The notes under the pieces were generated by a model, which had not been told where the DNA came from, searched no databases, and was given only the letters and a program-made list of their open reading frames with translations. Of a DNA stretch of 64,000 bases, positions 41,571-49,689 are shown piece after piece (the first letter of the stretch is position 1; every line of letters begins with the position of its first letter). The DNA is taken from NCBI RefSeq assembly GCF_003143935.1, contig NZ_QFRX01000001.1, positions 6,770,977 through 6,834,976 of the forward strand. The letters are read 5' to 3'. This DNA comes from Streptomyces sp. Act143 (GTDB lineage Bacteria > Actinomycetota > Actinomycetes > Streptomycetales > Streptomycetaceae). A program made the translations under genes and the position numbers.

Positions 41571-42397
41571 CGCCCCACCTCCAACCCCCGTGGCCTGAGC
41601 ACCAGTTCCGCCAGTGACGCCAGCCAGTCCACCAGCAGCGCCAGCACGACCGTGAGGATCGAGCCCAGCAGCAGCACCGGCATGCGCTGGTTGGTGATGC
41701 CGGTCGTGATCAGGACACCGAGGCCGCCACCGCCGCCGAACGTGGCCAGCGTCGCCGTGCCCACGTTGAGCACCAGCGCCGTGCGGACGCCCGCCAGGAT
41801 CAGCGGCACCGCCAACGGCAGCTCCACCCGCGCCAGCACCCCCACCGACGACATCCCGATGCCCCGCGCCGCCTCCAGCAGCGTGGGGTCGTTGGCCTTC
41901 AGGCCCGCGATCGTGTTCGACAGGACCGGGAGGACCGCGTAGATGATGATGCCGATCAGCGCCGCCTTCGTCCCCGTGCCCAGCCAGATCACCAGCAGGG
42001 CGAGCAGGCCGATCGCCGGGGTCGCCTGACCCATGTTGGCGACGGCCATGGCGATGGGGGCGGCCTTGCGGAACATCTTCCGGGTCAGCAGGATGCCCAG
42101 CGGGATCGCGATGATCAGCACGAAGAACGTGGAGATCGCCGTCAGCTTCACGTGCTGCCAAAGGGACTTGGACACCTGCCCGTTGGACAGCGCGTTCTCC
42201 GAGATCGAGTCCAGGTCCGCCTGCTGGAACCACAGCCACGTCGCCAGCAGCACCGCCACCAGCACAGCCGGCAGGAAGGTCAGCTTCCGCCAGGTGATCC
42301 GGCGCCGCAGGTCCACCCGCGGCGCGGGCTCCTCCTGTTCCTCCAGGGACTCCCGCTCGTCCAGGGACCGCTGCTCCTCCAGCTCGGGGACGCTCAC
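41567..42397 (-). CDS. osmolyte ABC transporter permease (OpuCB/ProW-like)
   Basis: A 276-residue permease. A charged N-terminus (ELEEQRSLDERESLEEQEE) precedes about six membrane helices with the family EAA loop ILLEAARGIGMSSVGVLARVELPLAVP. The permease signature (ATPAIGLLALLVIWLGTG) places it with glycine betaine/choline transporters. GTG 42397 overlaps the stop of the ATPase gene. The acidic N-terminal tail of about 30 residues is unusual for ProW-type proteins. Confidence 0.87.
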   Translation of the reverse strand: MSVPELEEQRSLDERESLEEQEEPAPRVDLRRRITWRKLTFLPAVLVAVLLATWLWFQQADLDSISENALSNGQVSKSLWQHVKLTAISTFFVLIIAIPLGILLTRKMFRKAAPIAMAVANMGQATPAIGLLALLVIWLGTGTKAALIGIIIYAVLPVLSNTIAGLKANDPTLLEAARGIGMSSVGVLARVELPLAVPLILAGVRTALVLNVGTATLATFGGGGGLGVLITTGITNQRMPVLLLGSILTVVLALLVDWLASLAELVLRPRGLEVGR

Positions 42398-43644
42398 GCC
42401 TTCCTCTCCCCTCCGTCGCCCTCCTGCTCGGCGTGGGTCTGGGCGGCCCTGGCCTCCTCCAGGTCGTGCTGGTGCTCCATCGCCTCCAGCCGGTCCGCCT
42501 CCAGCAGCTCGTGCACGGAGTTCATCAGCGTCTCCATGTCGACGACGCCCGTGTACTCACCGCGCCGCCCGGTCACCGCAACCCGCCCCGCGTTGTCCGT
42601 GAGCACGGCCTCCAGCGCGTCCCGCAGCGTCGCGTCCCGCGTCACCGTGTCGTGGACCAGCGTCCCGGCCCGCGCCAGCGACCCCTTCGCCCGCATCAGG
42701 TCGCCGCGCCGCAGCCACTTGTAGGGCCGCCCCCGCTTGTCGAGCAGCAGGATCTCGTTCGTGCCGCTGTCCCGGAGCCGGTTGAAGATCTCCTGGAGCG
42801 GATCGTCGACGGTCACCGTGGGGTAGTCGGTGATCTCCACGTTCCGCACCCGCGTCAGGTTCAGCCGCTTGAGCGCCGCGCCCGCGCCCACGAACCCGGA
42901 CACGAAGTCGTCCGCCGGGTTGGTGAGGATCGCCTCCGGGGTGTCGAACTGGGCGATGTGCGAGCGTTCGCGCAACACGGCGATACGGTCGCCCAGTTTG
43001 ATCGCCTCGTCGAAGTCGTGCGTGACGAACACGATCGTCTTGTGCAGCTCGTGCTGGAGCCTGATCAACTCGTCCTGGAGGTGGTCGCGGGTGATCGGGT
43101 CGACCGCGCCGAACGGTTCGTCCATCAGAAGCACCGGGGGATCGGCGGCCAACGCCCGTGCCACGCCCACGCGTTGCTGCTGGCCGCCGGACAGCTGGCG
43201 CGGATAGCGGCCGTGGAACTCGCCGGGGTCCAGGCCGACCAGGTCGAGGAGCTCCTCCACCCGGTCCTTGATCCGGCTCTTCCCCCAGCCGACCATCTTC
43301 GGCACCAGCGCGATGTTCTGCGCGACCGTCATGTGCGGGAAGAGGCCGGCCGACTGGATCGCGTAGCCCACCTTGCGGCGCAGCTTGACCGGGTCGATGT
43401 CGGTCACGTCCTCACCGTTGATCCGGATGCGGCCGCCGGACGGCTCGATCAACCTGTTGATCATCTTGAGCGTCGTCGACTTACCGCAGCCGGACGGGCC
43501 GACGAAGATGACGATCTCGCCCGCCTTGATCTCCATGTTGACGTTGTCGACGGACGGCTGCGGATTGCCGGGATACCTCTTGGTGAGGTTCTCCAGCTCG
43601 ATGGACGCGCCGGAGGCACCGGAAGCAGTGGACGTCTCAGACAC
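42394..43644 (-). CDS. osmolyte ABC transporter ATPase with tandem CBS domains
   Basis: A 416-residue protein. The ATPase core has Walker A GPSGCGKSTTLKMINRL (about 40), signature LSGGQQQRVGVARALA, Walker B VLLMDEPFGAVDP and the H-loop FVTHDFDEA. Two CBS domains follow (about 275-395; YPTVTVDDPLQEIFNRL, then GRVAVTGRRGEYTGVVDM). In OpuA/OpuC transporters the CBS pair senses ionic strength and gates transport. A basic and acidic tail ends in GDGGERKA. It overlaps both neighbours by 4-8 bases. Confidence 0.9.
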   Translation of the reverse strand: MSETSTASGASGASIELENLTKRYPGNPQPSVDNVNMEIKAGEIVIFVGPSGCGKSTTLKMINRLIEPSGGRIRINGEDVTDIDPVKLRRKVGYAIQSAGLFPHMTVAQNIALVPKMVGWGKSRIKDRVEELLDLVGLDPGEFHGRYPRQLSGGQQQRVGVARALAADPPVLLMDEPFGAVDPITRDHLQDELIRLQHELHKTIVFVTHDFDEAIKLGDRIAVLRERSHIAQFDTPEAILTNPADDFVSGFVGAGAALKRLNLTRVRNVEITDYPTVTVDDPLQEIFNRLRDSGTNEILLLDKRGRPYKWLRRGDLMRAKGSLARAGTLVHDTVTRDATLRDALEAVLTDNAGRVAVTGRRGEYTGVVDMETLMNSVHELLEADRLEAMEHQHDLEEARAAQTHAEQEGDGGERKA

Positions 43645-44284
43645 GGATCCCCCTGGGAATGGTCAGCCGTCCGATCAGGACGTACGCGGCGTCGAACAGC
43701 AGGGCCAGGACGATGATCCCGAGCGTCCCCGCGAGCACCTGGTTGAGCGCGTTCTTGCTGCCCAGCGAGGCGATCCCGCGGAAGATCTCGTTGCCGAGGC
43801 CGGGTCCGGAGGCGTAGGCGGCGATGGCCGCGATGCCCATCAGCATCTGCGTGGAGACCCGGATGCCGGTCAGGATCGGCGGCCAGGCCAGCGGCAGCTC
43901 GACCCGCACCAGCCGCATCGGCCGGGACATCCCGATCCCCTTCGCCGCGTCCACCAGGGACGGATCGACCCCGCGCAGGCCGACGATGGCGTTGCGGACG
44001 ATCGGCAGCAGCCCGTACAGGGTCAGCGCGGTCACCGTGGGCGGCACGCCCAGCCCGACGACCGGGATGAGCAGACCGATCATGGCGAGCGAGGGGATGG
44101 TCAGAATGGTCGAGGTGGCCGTGGTCGCGAGGTTCCCGGCCCACTCGCTGCGATAGGTGACGACCCCGATCAGCACTCCGATCACCGTCGCCACCACCAT
44201 GCACTGGAAGACGGCGCTGGCGTGCTGGAGGGCGTCGGTGAGCAGCTGCTGATGGCGGTTGCCCAGGTACTCCCAGAAGCTCAC
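43637..44284 (-). CDS. osmolyte ABC transporter permease (OpuCD-like)
   Basis: A 215-residue permease of about five to six helices and first gene of the operon, from GTG 44284. The EAA loop is LVDAAKGIGMSRPMRLVRVELPLAWPPI, cited by its ends: VDAAKGIGMSRP to ELPLAWP. The motif TIPSLAMIGLLIPVVGLG is typical for the family. Together with the ATPase, second permease and binding protein it forms a complete OpuC-type heteromeric importer for compatible solutes. Confidence 0.88.
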   Translation of the reverse strand: MSFWEYLGNRHQQLLTDALQHASAVFQCMVVATVIGVLIGVVTYRSEWAGNLATTATSTILTIPSLAMIGLLIPVVGLGVPPTVTALTLYGLLPIVRNAIVGLRGVDPSLVDAAKGIGMSRPMRLVRVELPLAWPPILTGIRVSTQMLMGIAAIAAYASGPGLGNEIFRGIASLGSKNALNQVLAGTLGIIVLALLFDAAYVLIGRLTIPRGIRV

Positions 44285-44304
44285 ATCGAGTCACCCCATG
44301 GCAG

Positions 44305-44784
44305 CTAGGTCCGGTCCTCGTCCCCGGCCGCCTGCTCCACCAGCGGAATGATCCGCAGCGGAACCGGATTCTCCATGACGATCGCCGTGGCGGCCCGGAC
44401 GATCCCATCGAAACCGACAACGCGGTCGATCACCCGCTGGAGATCCGCGTTGGACCGCGCCACCAGCCGGCACAGCATGTCCCCGCTGCCCGTGGTCGTG
44501 TGCAGCTCCAGCACCTCCGGCACGGACGCCAAGTGCGCCCGTACGTCCGGCCCTTGCCCCTGCCGGATCTGGAGCGTGGCGAACGCGGTCACCGGGTAGC
44601 CGAGGGCCGCCGGGTCCACCTCGGGGCCGAATCCGCGGATGACGCCATTCGACTGAAGGCGGTCCAGCCGCGCCTGCACCGTCCCGCGGGCCACCCCCAG
44701 CCGCCGGGACATCTCCAGCACCCCGATCCGCGGCTCGCGCGCCAGCAGCACGATGATGCGTCCGTCGAGCCCGTCGATCCCCAC
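44305..44784 (-). CDS. Lrp/AsnC-family regulator
   Basis: A 159-residue protein from GTG 44784. An AsnC-type HTH (GLDGRIIVLLAREPRIGV, RRLGVARGTVQARLDRLQ) is followed by a RAM/effector domain (TAFATLQIRQGQGPDVRAHL, ELHTTTGSGDMLCRLVARS). It sits 20 bases before the ABC operon on the same strand and diverges from the hydroxyphenylpyruvate dioxygenase gene. It could respond to an amino acid, plausibly tyrosine or phenylalanine, and control hppD. In S. coelicolor the equivalent gene is also next to hppD. Confidence 0.88.
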   Translation of the reverse strand: MGIDGLDGRIIVLLAREPRIGVLEMSRRLGVARGTVQARLDRLQSNGVIRGFGPEVDPAALGYPVTAFATLQIRQGQGPDVRAHLASVPEVLELHTTTGSGDMLCRLVARSNADLQRVIDRVVGFDGIVRAATAIVMENPVPLRIIPLVEQAAGDEDRT

Positions 44785-44852
44785 GAGCGCCGCCTTTCCC
44801 GGTGGTCATCCTGTACAGAGAGCCCGCAGAAACGGACACCTCACTGGTCATA

Positions 44853-44882
44853 TTGCACAGTCGATGCGCAAACTATTGCGCA
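44853..44882. promoter_or_regulatory. candidate Lrp-family operator before hppD
   Basis: TGCGCAA (44865-44871) and TTGCGCA (44876-44882) form a 7-base inverted repeat with a 4-base centre. A further TTGCACA at 44853-44859 lies 23 bases from the TTGCGCA half. This arrangement fits an octameric or multi-dimer Lrp-type protein. It sits 70-100 bases from the regulator start and 28 bases from hppD. Confidence 0.55.
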
Positions 44883-44910
44883 CCTTGCGGCCACGGAGAA
44901 GGCTGCGCCT

Positions 44911-46056
44911 ATGACGCAGACCACACACCACACTCCCGACACCGCCCGGCAGGCCGACCCCTTCCCGGTCAAGGGAATGGACGCGGTCGTCTTCGCCGTG
45001 GGCAACGCCAAGCAGGCGGCGCACTACTACTCCACCGCCTTCGGTATGCAACTGGTCGCCTACTCCGGACCGGAGAACGGCAGCCGCGAGACCGCCTCGT
45101 ACGTCCTGGAGAACGGCTCCGCCCGGTTCGTCTTCACCTCGGTGATCAAGCCCGCCACCACCTGGGGCCACTTCCTCACCCAGCACGTGGCCGAGCACGG
45201 CGACGGCGTCGTCGACCTCGCCATCGAGGTCCCGGACGCCCGCGCCGCGTACGCCTACGCCATCGAGCACGGCGCGCAGAGCGTCGCCGAGCCGTACGAG
45301 GTGAAGGACGAGCATGGCACCGTCGTCCTGGCCGCCATCGCGACGTACGGCGAGACCCGCCACACGCTCGTCGAGCGCACCGGCTACGACGGCCCCTACC
45401 TCCCGGGATACGTCGCCGCCGCCCCGATCGTCGAGCCGCCCGCCCACCGCACCTTCCAGGCCGTCGACCACTGCGTCGGCAACGTCGAGCTCGGCCGGAT
45501 GAACGAATGGGTCGGCTTCTACAACAAGGTCATGGGCTTCACGAACATGAAGGAGTTCGTGGGCGACGACATCGCGACCGAGTACAGCGCGCTGATGTCG
45601 AAGGTGGTGGCCGACGGCACGCTCAAGGTCAAGTTCCCGATCAACGAGCCCGCCATCGCCAAGAAGAAGTCGCAGATCGACGAGTACCTGGAGTTCTACG
45701 GCGGGGCCGGCGTCCAGCACATCGCGCTGAACACGGGCGACATCGTCCAGACCGTACGCACCATGCGGGCGGCCGGGGTCCAGTTCCTCGACACCCCCGA
45801 CTCGTACTACGACACCCTCGGCGAGTGGGTCGGCGACACCCGCGTCCCCGTCGAGACCCTGCGCGAGCTGAAGATCCTCGCCGATCGCGACGAGGACGGC
45901 TACCTGCTGCAGATCTTCACCAAGCCGGTCCAGGACCGGCCGACCGTGTTCTTCGAGATCATCGAGCGGCACGGCTCGATGGGCTTCGGCAAGGGCAACT
46001 TCAAGGCCCTCTTCGAGGCGATCGAGCGGGAGCAGGCCAAGCGCGGCAACCTGTGA
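44911..46056 (+). CDS. hppD: 4-hydroxyphenylpyruvate dioxygenase
   Basis: A 381-residue enzyme converting 4-hydroxyphenylpyruvate to homogentisate with Fe(II) and O2, the second step of tyrosine breakdown; homogentisate can also give pyomelanin. Two vicinal-oxygen-chelate domains are visible (MDAVVFAVGNAKQAAHYYST; FQAVDHCVGNVELGRMNEW). The iron ligands are His in VDHCVG (about 187), His in GVQHIALNTGDI and Glu in FFEIIERHGSMGFGKGNFKAL. The C-terminal helix region GKGNFKALFEAIEREQ is typical. ATG 44911 follows GGAGAAGG. The divergent Lrp-type gene is its likely regulator. Confidence 0.96.
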   Translation: MTQTTHHTPDTARQADPFPVKGMDAVVFAVGNAKQAAHYYSTAFGMQLVAYSGPENGSRETASYVLENGSARFVFTSVIKPATTWGHFLTQHVAEHGDGVVDLAIEVPDARAAYAYAIEHGAQSVAEPYEVKDEHGTVVLAAIATYGETRHTLVERTGYDGPYLPGYVAAAPIVEPPAHRTFQAVDHCVGNVELGRMNEWVGFYNKVMGFTNMKEFVGDDIATEYSALMSKVVADGTLKVKFPINEPAIAKKKSQIDEYLEFYGGAGVQHIALNTGDIVQTVRTMRAAGVQFLDTPDSYYDTLGEWVGDTRVPVETLRELKILADRDEDGYLLQIFTKPVQDRPTVFFEIIERHGSMGFGKGNFKALFEAIEREQAKRGNL

Positions 46057-46175
46057 AGGCGGCGTGAATCCGTAAGCGCTTTCGCCGCACCTTGAAACCG
46101 GTCGGCGGCAGTTGGCACTCTCTGGTCCTGTGGACGCCGCCAGGGCGCCCGCAGGACCCGGGGGAGCACACCACC

Positions 46176-47030
46176 GTGACCGACCGCATCGACCTCGGCG
46201 TACCGGCGCAGCGCCGGCTGAAGGAGAAGGCACTGCACGAGGGCACGGTCCTGCAGTCCTTCGCCTTCGACGAGGTGCACCGCCACCTCTACGTCCTCCA
46301 GGTCCGCCGCGGCGGCATCGGCGCCGGCCACCTCTGTCTCAACAAGCTCGACCTCCAAGGCACGTTGCTCGGCCACATGCACCTCCAGGGCTTCGGGCAC
46401 GGCGTCAGCATGGGCGTGCAGAACGCCGCCGACGGCACGGTGTGGATCTGGACCGAGGCCGAGGCCAAGGGCGGCTACGGCCAGGCCGTCACCCGTTTCC
46501 GGTTCGCCGCCGGCGCCACCCGTACCGTCGCGGACGTCAGGACCCGCAAGCCGATACCCGGGTCCACCAACAACCAGCCCACGGTCTGCATGGCCAGTGA
46601 GCGCATAGCCGTCCGCTACCGCCTCAAGGGCAAGCCCCGCTACCGCGTCTGGGACCTCGACGCCTTCGTGAACCGCGACTACGGCGACCCCGTCGCGGAC
46701 ATCGCACAGCCCGATCCGCACCCCGACCCCGAGATCCCCTTCCAGGGCTACGCCCTGCACGGCGACCACCTCTACCAGCTCGCCGGCACCGCCTACGACC
46801 CCGAGACCAACCCGCCCGCCGCGTTCGGCAACGCCTACGTCTCCTGCGTCGACCTCACCACCGGGGAACTGGTCCAGCGGATGCGCACCGAGGCGGGCCG
46901 CTCCCTCACCTTCCGCGAACCGGAGGGCCTCGCCGTCCGCCACAAGACCGAGCCGGGCCTGTACCTGGGGCTCGCCTCGGGCGCGGCCGGAGCCCGCAGG
47001 TTCTCCCTGTACGCCAAGCCGCTGACCTAG
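46176..47030 (+). CDS. TagC-like/P68-type beta-propeller protein
   Basis: About 284 residues from GTG 46176 (GGGGGAG upstream). No signal peptide is visible. Repeated W/Y-rich beta blades (GTVLQSFAFDEVHRHLYVLQ, GTVWIWTEAEAKGGYG, ALHGDHLYQLAGTAYD, EPEGLAVRHKTEPGLYLGLA) match the family annotated as teichoic acid biosynthesis protein C in Streptomyces, also found as the receptor-binding propeller of phage tails. A sugar-polymer-binding role is plausible; the true function is unknown. Confidence 0.7.
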   Translation: MTDRIDLGVPAQRRLKEKALHEGTVLQSFAFDEVHRHLYVLQVRRGGIGAGHLCLNKLDLQGTLLGHMHLQGFGHGVSMGVQNAADGTVWIWTEAEAKGGYGQAVTRFRFAAGATRTVADVRTRKPIPGSTNNQPTVCMASERIAVRYRLKGKPRYRVWDLDAFVNRDYGDPVADIAQPDPHPDPEIPFQGYALHGDHLYQLAGTAYDPETNPPAAFGNAYVSCVDLTTGELVQRMRTEAGRSLTFREPEGLAVRHKTEPGLYLGLASGAAGARRFSLYAKPLT

Positions 47031-47050
47031 TGCGGCCGTAGGCTGGACCC

Positions 47051-47332
47051 ATGGCGAGGATCAACGACGTGGGCGGCACCCAGGGCTTCGGCGCGATCGA
47101 CACCGCCGACGACACCGAACCCTTCCACGCGGACTGGGAGGCCCGCGTCGTCGGACTCTTCAACACCCTGCGCGCCCAAGGGGTCTTCAACACCAACGAG
47201 TTCCGCGACGCCATCGAGTCGATGCCGCCCGCCGCGTACCTGGCGGCCTCGTACTACGAGCGCTGGTTCACCGCGATCGTCGCCCTGCTGGAGGCCAAGG
47301 GCGTGCTGGAACCGGGTGAGCTGGATGACTGA
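47051..47332 (+). CDS. nitrile hydratase beta N-half / thiocyanate hydrolase beta-type subunit
   Basis: A 93-residue protein matching the N-terminal half of nitrile hydratase beta chains: MARINDVGGTQGFGAI, then FHADWEARVVGLFNTLR, FNTNEFRDAIESMPPAAYL and ASYYERWFTAIVALLEAKGV. In ordinary nitrile hydratase this is fused to the C-half; in thiocyanate hydrolase (scnB) and toyocamycin nitrile hydratase (ToyJKL) the two halves are separate proteins, as here. It is first of three overlapping genes in the scnB-scnA-scnC order. The N-half also resembles the cobalt-loading activator, so a chaperone role is possible. Confidence 0.85.
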   Translation: MARINDVGGTQGFGAIDTADDTEPFHADWEARVVGLFNTLRAQGVFNTNEFRDAIESMPPAAYLAASYYERWFTAIVALLEAKGVLEPGELDD

Positions 47333-47618
47333 CGGCGACCGCTTCCGGCCCGGCACCCGGGTCCGGACCTTCCCCCACGACCCGCCCCACCACACCCGCC
47401 TGCCCCGCTACGCCCGCGGCAAGCGAGGCGTGATCGTCGAGCCCGAGGGCCCCGCGGAGCTGGCCGACATCAGCGCCCAGGGCCGCGGGGACGCACCCGT
47501 CGAGCAGATCTACGCGGTCCGTTTCGCGGCCCGGGACCTGTGGGGCGAGGGCGACCACCACGTCGTACTGGACCTGTGGGAAAGCTACTTGGAGGAGGAC
47601 CCGGACCATGAGCGGTGA
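47325..47618 (+). CDS. nitrile hydratase beta C-half / thiocyanate hydrolase alpha-type subunit
   Basis: About 97 residues from ATG 47325, overlapping the previous gene by 8 bases. It is the SH3-like C-terminal half of the nitrile hydratase beta chain: FRPGTRVRTF, HTRLPRYARGKRGVIVEPEG, IYAVRFAARDLWGEGDHHV and LDLWESYLEE. With the previous protein it reconstitutes a full beta chain. It overlaps the next gene by 11 bases, so all three subunits are translated together. Confidence 0.87.
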   Translation: MTDGDRFRPGTRVRTFPHDPPHHTRLPRYARGKRGVIVEPEGPAELADISAQGRGDAPVEQIYAVRFAARDLWGEGDHHVVLDLWESYLEEDPDHER

Positions 47619-48189
47619 GCACCACGACGCGACGATCGCCCGCCGGGTGCGACGCCTGGAGACCCTGCTGGAGGAGAAGGGACTGATCACCGGCGAACGC
47701 GTGGACGAGGCCATCGACGCCTTCCTCGCCTCCTCCTCCCCGGCGAACGGCGCCCGGGTGGTCGCCCGCGCCTGGACCGACCCGGCCTTCAGGTCCCGCC
47801 TCCTCGCGGACGGCACGGCCGCGGTGCGCGAACTGGGCTACATGGAGGGCTCGTACCAGCGTCTGCGCGTCGTCGAGAACACCGCCACCACCCACAACGT
47901 CGTCGTCTGCACCCTCTGCTCCTGCTACCCGCTCCGCCTCCTCGGCCCGTCCCCCAGCTGGTACAAGTCCGAGGCCTACCGCTCCCGCGTGGTCCGTGAA
48001 CCGCGCGCCGTCCTGCGGGAGTTCGGCCTGGAACTGCCCGAGGCGGTCGACATCACGGTGTGGGACTCCAGCGCCGAGAGCCGCTACATGGTGCTGCCCC
48101 GGCGACCGGAGGGCACCGAAGGGCTGGCGGAGCAGGAGCTGGCGGCACTGGTCACCCGCAACGCGCTGATCGGCACGGCTGCCGTGTGA
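47608..48189 (+). CDS. cobalt-type nitrile hydratase alpha / thiocyanate hydrolase gamma-type subunit
   Basis: A 193-residue catalytic subunit. The metal claw is VCTLCSCYP (about residue 100); the Thr in C-T-L-C-S-C indicates a cobalt rather than iron centre, with two cysteines normally oxidised to sulfinic and sulfenic forms. Downstream motifs PSWYKSEAYRSRVVREPRAV and EFGLELPEAVDITVWDSSAE are standard. The enzyme hydrates a nitrile to an amide, or hydrolyses thiocyanate; the substrate cannot be told from sequence alone. The 3' end overlaps the convergent TPR gene by 38 bases. No separate activator gene follows. Confidence 0.9.
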   Translation: MSGEHHDATIARRVRRLETLLEEKGLITGERVDEAIDAFLASSSPANGARVVARAWTDPAFRSRLLADGTAAVRELGYMEGSYQRLRVVENTATTHNVVVCTLCSCYPLRLLGPSPSWYKSEAYRSRVVREPRAVLREFGLELPEAVDITVWDSSAESRYMVLPRRPEGTEGLAEQELAALVTRNALIGTAAV

Positions 48190-49603
48190 CCGACGCCGGC
48201 ACGTCCGTCACGTCCGGCTCCGCACCGAGCGCCGCCAACGCCGTCCGGGCGGTGCGCACCTGGAGGGGCGAGAAGTACGGGTTGATGCGCAGCGCCTCCT
48301 GAAGATGCCGCCGCGCGGGCCCGTACCGCTCCAGCTCCCGCTCGATCATGCCCCGGTGATAGGCGTACAGCGCACTGCGGACGCCGCCCCCGTGCACCTT
48401 GTCCGTCGCCCGCACCGCGTACCGAAGCGCCTCCTCGTCCTGACCCGCCCGGTGCAGCGCCCACCCCAGCGCGTCGGCCACCGCGATCCCCGGCTGGCGC
48501 CGCCACTCCGCCCGCAACCGCCGCACAGCGGAGGCGGGTTCACCGTGGTCGGCCTCGAACACCCCGAGCACCAGCTCCTCGTCCACCCCGCCCGCGGCGG
48601 CACTGCGCACCCGCGCCCGCAACAGGTCGTACTGCGCCCGCGCCGCCTGCCGCAGCCCCAGCGACTCGTACAACTCGCCCAGCTCCAGGGCGTACTGCGG
48701 ACTCGGCTGGTTGGTCAGGGCCATCCGGTACGCGCTCAGCGCCTCCGACGTCCGCCCCAGCGCCGCCAGCGCCCGCCCCTGCCCGGCCTGCGCCGCCCGC
48801 TGGTCGGGGTCGATCCGCACCGCCTCCCGGAAGTTCCGCAGGGCCACCTCCCGGTCCCCGCGCTCCCAGGCCAGCTGCCCCACCCGCTCCAGATACGCCG
48901 CCCGCTCGGCCGGCGCCCGCGCCCCCGCCGCCGCGTCGGAGAGCTGTGCCATCGCGTCCTCACGCCAGCCCCGGTCCCGGTAGACCGCCCCCGCCCTCGC
49001 CATCACGGCCGCCCCGCCCCGCAGCTCCTGGAGCCGCTCCAGAGACCGCCCCACGGCCTTCCAGTCACCGAGGCCGCTGTAGGCGTCGATCAGCAGCGGA
49101 TACGTGGCCCAGCGCTTCGCGTCCGCCTTCACCGCGGCCTCGCCCCACGTCCGCGCCGCCCGGAAGTCCCGCCGCGCGTTCGCCAGCGCCGCCATCCCGC
49201 CGAGGGCCGCGGCGCTCCGCTCGATCTTCAGCGAGGTCCGCAGCGCCCGGTCGGCCTTCGGGTAGTACGCCGACTGCGCCGTCCGCCGCCCCTGCTCGAC
49301 GTACGCCGCCCCGAGCACCGCCCACGACTCGGCGTCCCGCGGGTTCTTCCGCAGATGCCTCTCCCGGTCGCCGACCAGCACCGCGAGGTCCGGCAACGCG
49401 GCCGGCACCCCCGCCGACACCGCCGTCAGCGCCTGCGCGCCCGGCGCCGGCGGCACGGCCGCCCGCGGGGGCGTCCGCTGCACCGGCACCACCATCAGCG
49501 TCCCGCCGAGCACCAGACACCCGGCGAGGGCGGCGACCAGAGCCCACCGACCGGCGCGTCCACCCCGAGAGGCCTCGTCTTGGTTCTCCATGGCGCTCAC
49601 CAT
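48152..49603 (-). CDS. membrane-anchored tetratricopeptide repeat protein
   Basis: A 483-residue protein with an N-terminal membrane anchor (RWALVAALAGCLVLGGTLMVV, about 19-39) and about ten TPR units (NPRDAESWAVLGAAYVEQGR, YLERVGQLAWERGDREVALR, GRALAALGRTSEALSAYRMA, ALELGELYESLGLRQAARAQ). TPR arrays mediate protein-protein contacts; the soluble part probably lies outside the membrane. It converges on the nitrile hydratase genes and diverges from the GlcD-like gene. Function unknown. Confidence 0.87.
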   Translation of the reverse strand: MVSAMENQDEASRGGRAGRWALVAALAGCLVLGGTLMVVPVQRTPPRAAVPPAPGAQALTAVSAGVPAALPDLAVLVGDRERHLRKNPRDAESWAVLGAAYVEQGRRTAQSAYYPKADRALRTSLKIERSAAALGGMAALANARRDFRAARTWGEAAVKADAKRWATYPLLIDAYSGLGDWKAVGRSLERLQELRGGAAVMARAGAVYRDRGWREDAMAQLSDAAAGARAPAERAAYLERVGQLAWERGDREVALRNFREAVRIDPDQRAAQAGQGRALAALGRTSEALSAYRMALTNQPSPQYALELGELYESLGLRQAARAQYDLLRARVRSAAAGGVDEELVLGVFEADHGEPASAVRRLRAEWRRQPGIAVADALGWALHRAGQDEEALRYAVRATDKVHGGGVRSALYAYHRGMIERELERYGPARRHLQEALRINPYFSPLQVRTARTALAALGAEPDVTDVPASVTRQPCRSARCG

Positions 49604-49689
49604 GCGTCAATACGACGACCACACCCCCGTATGCGAAGGCCGGTGCGGACGGGGTTCACACCGATGGCCCCGGGTGCGACGCTGTGATC

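Noticed and set aside
40611..42239. Single 542-codon fusion of permease fragment and binding protein
   Set aside because: The frame is open by chance through the permease gene. The lipoprotein signal at ATG 41570 and the ATGA overlap show where the binding protein really starts.
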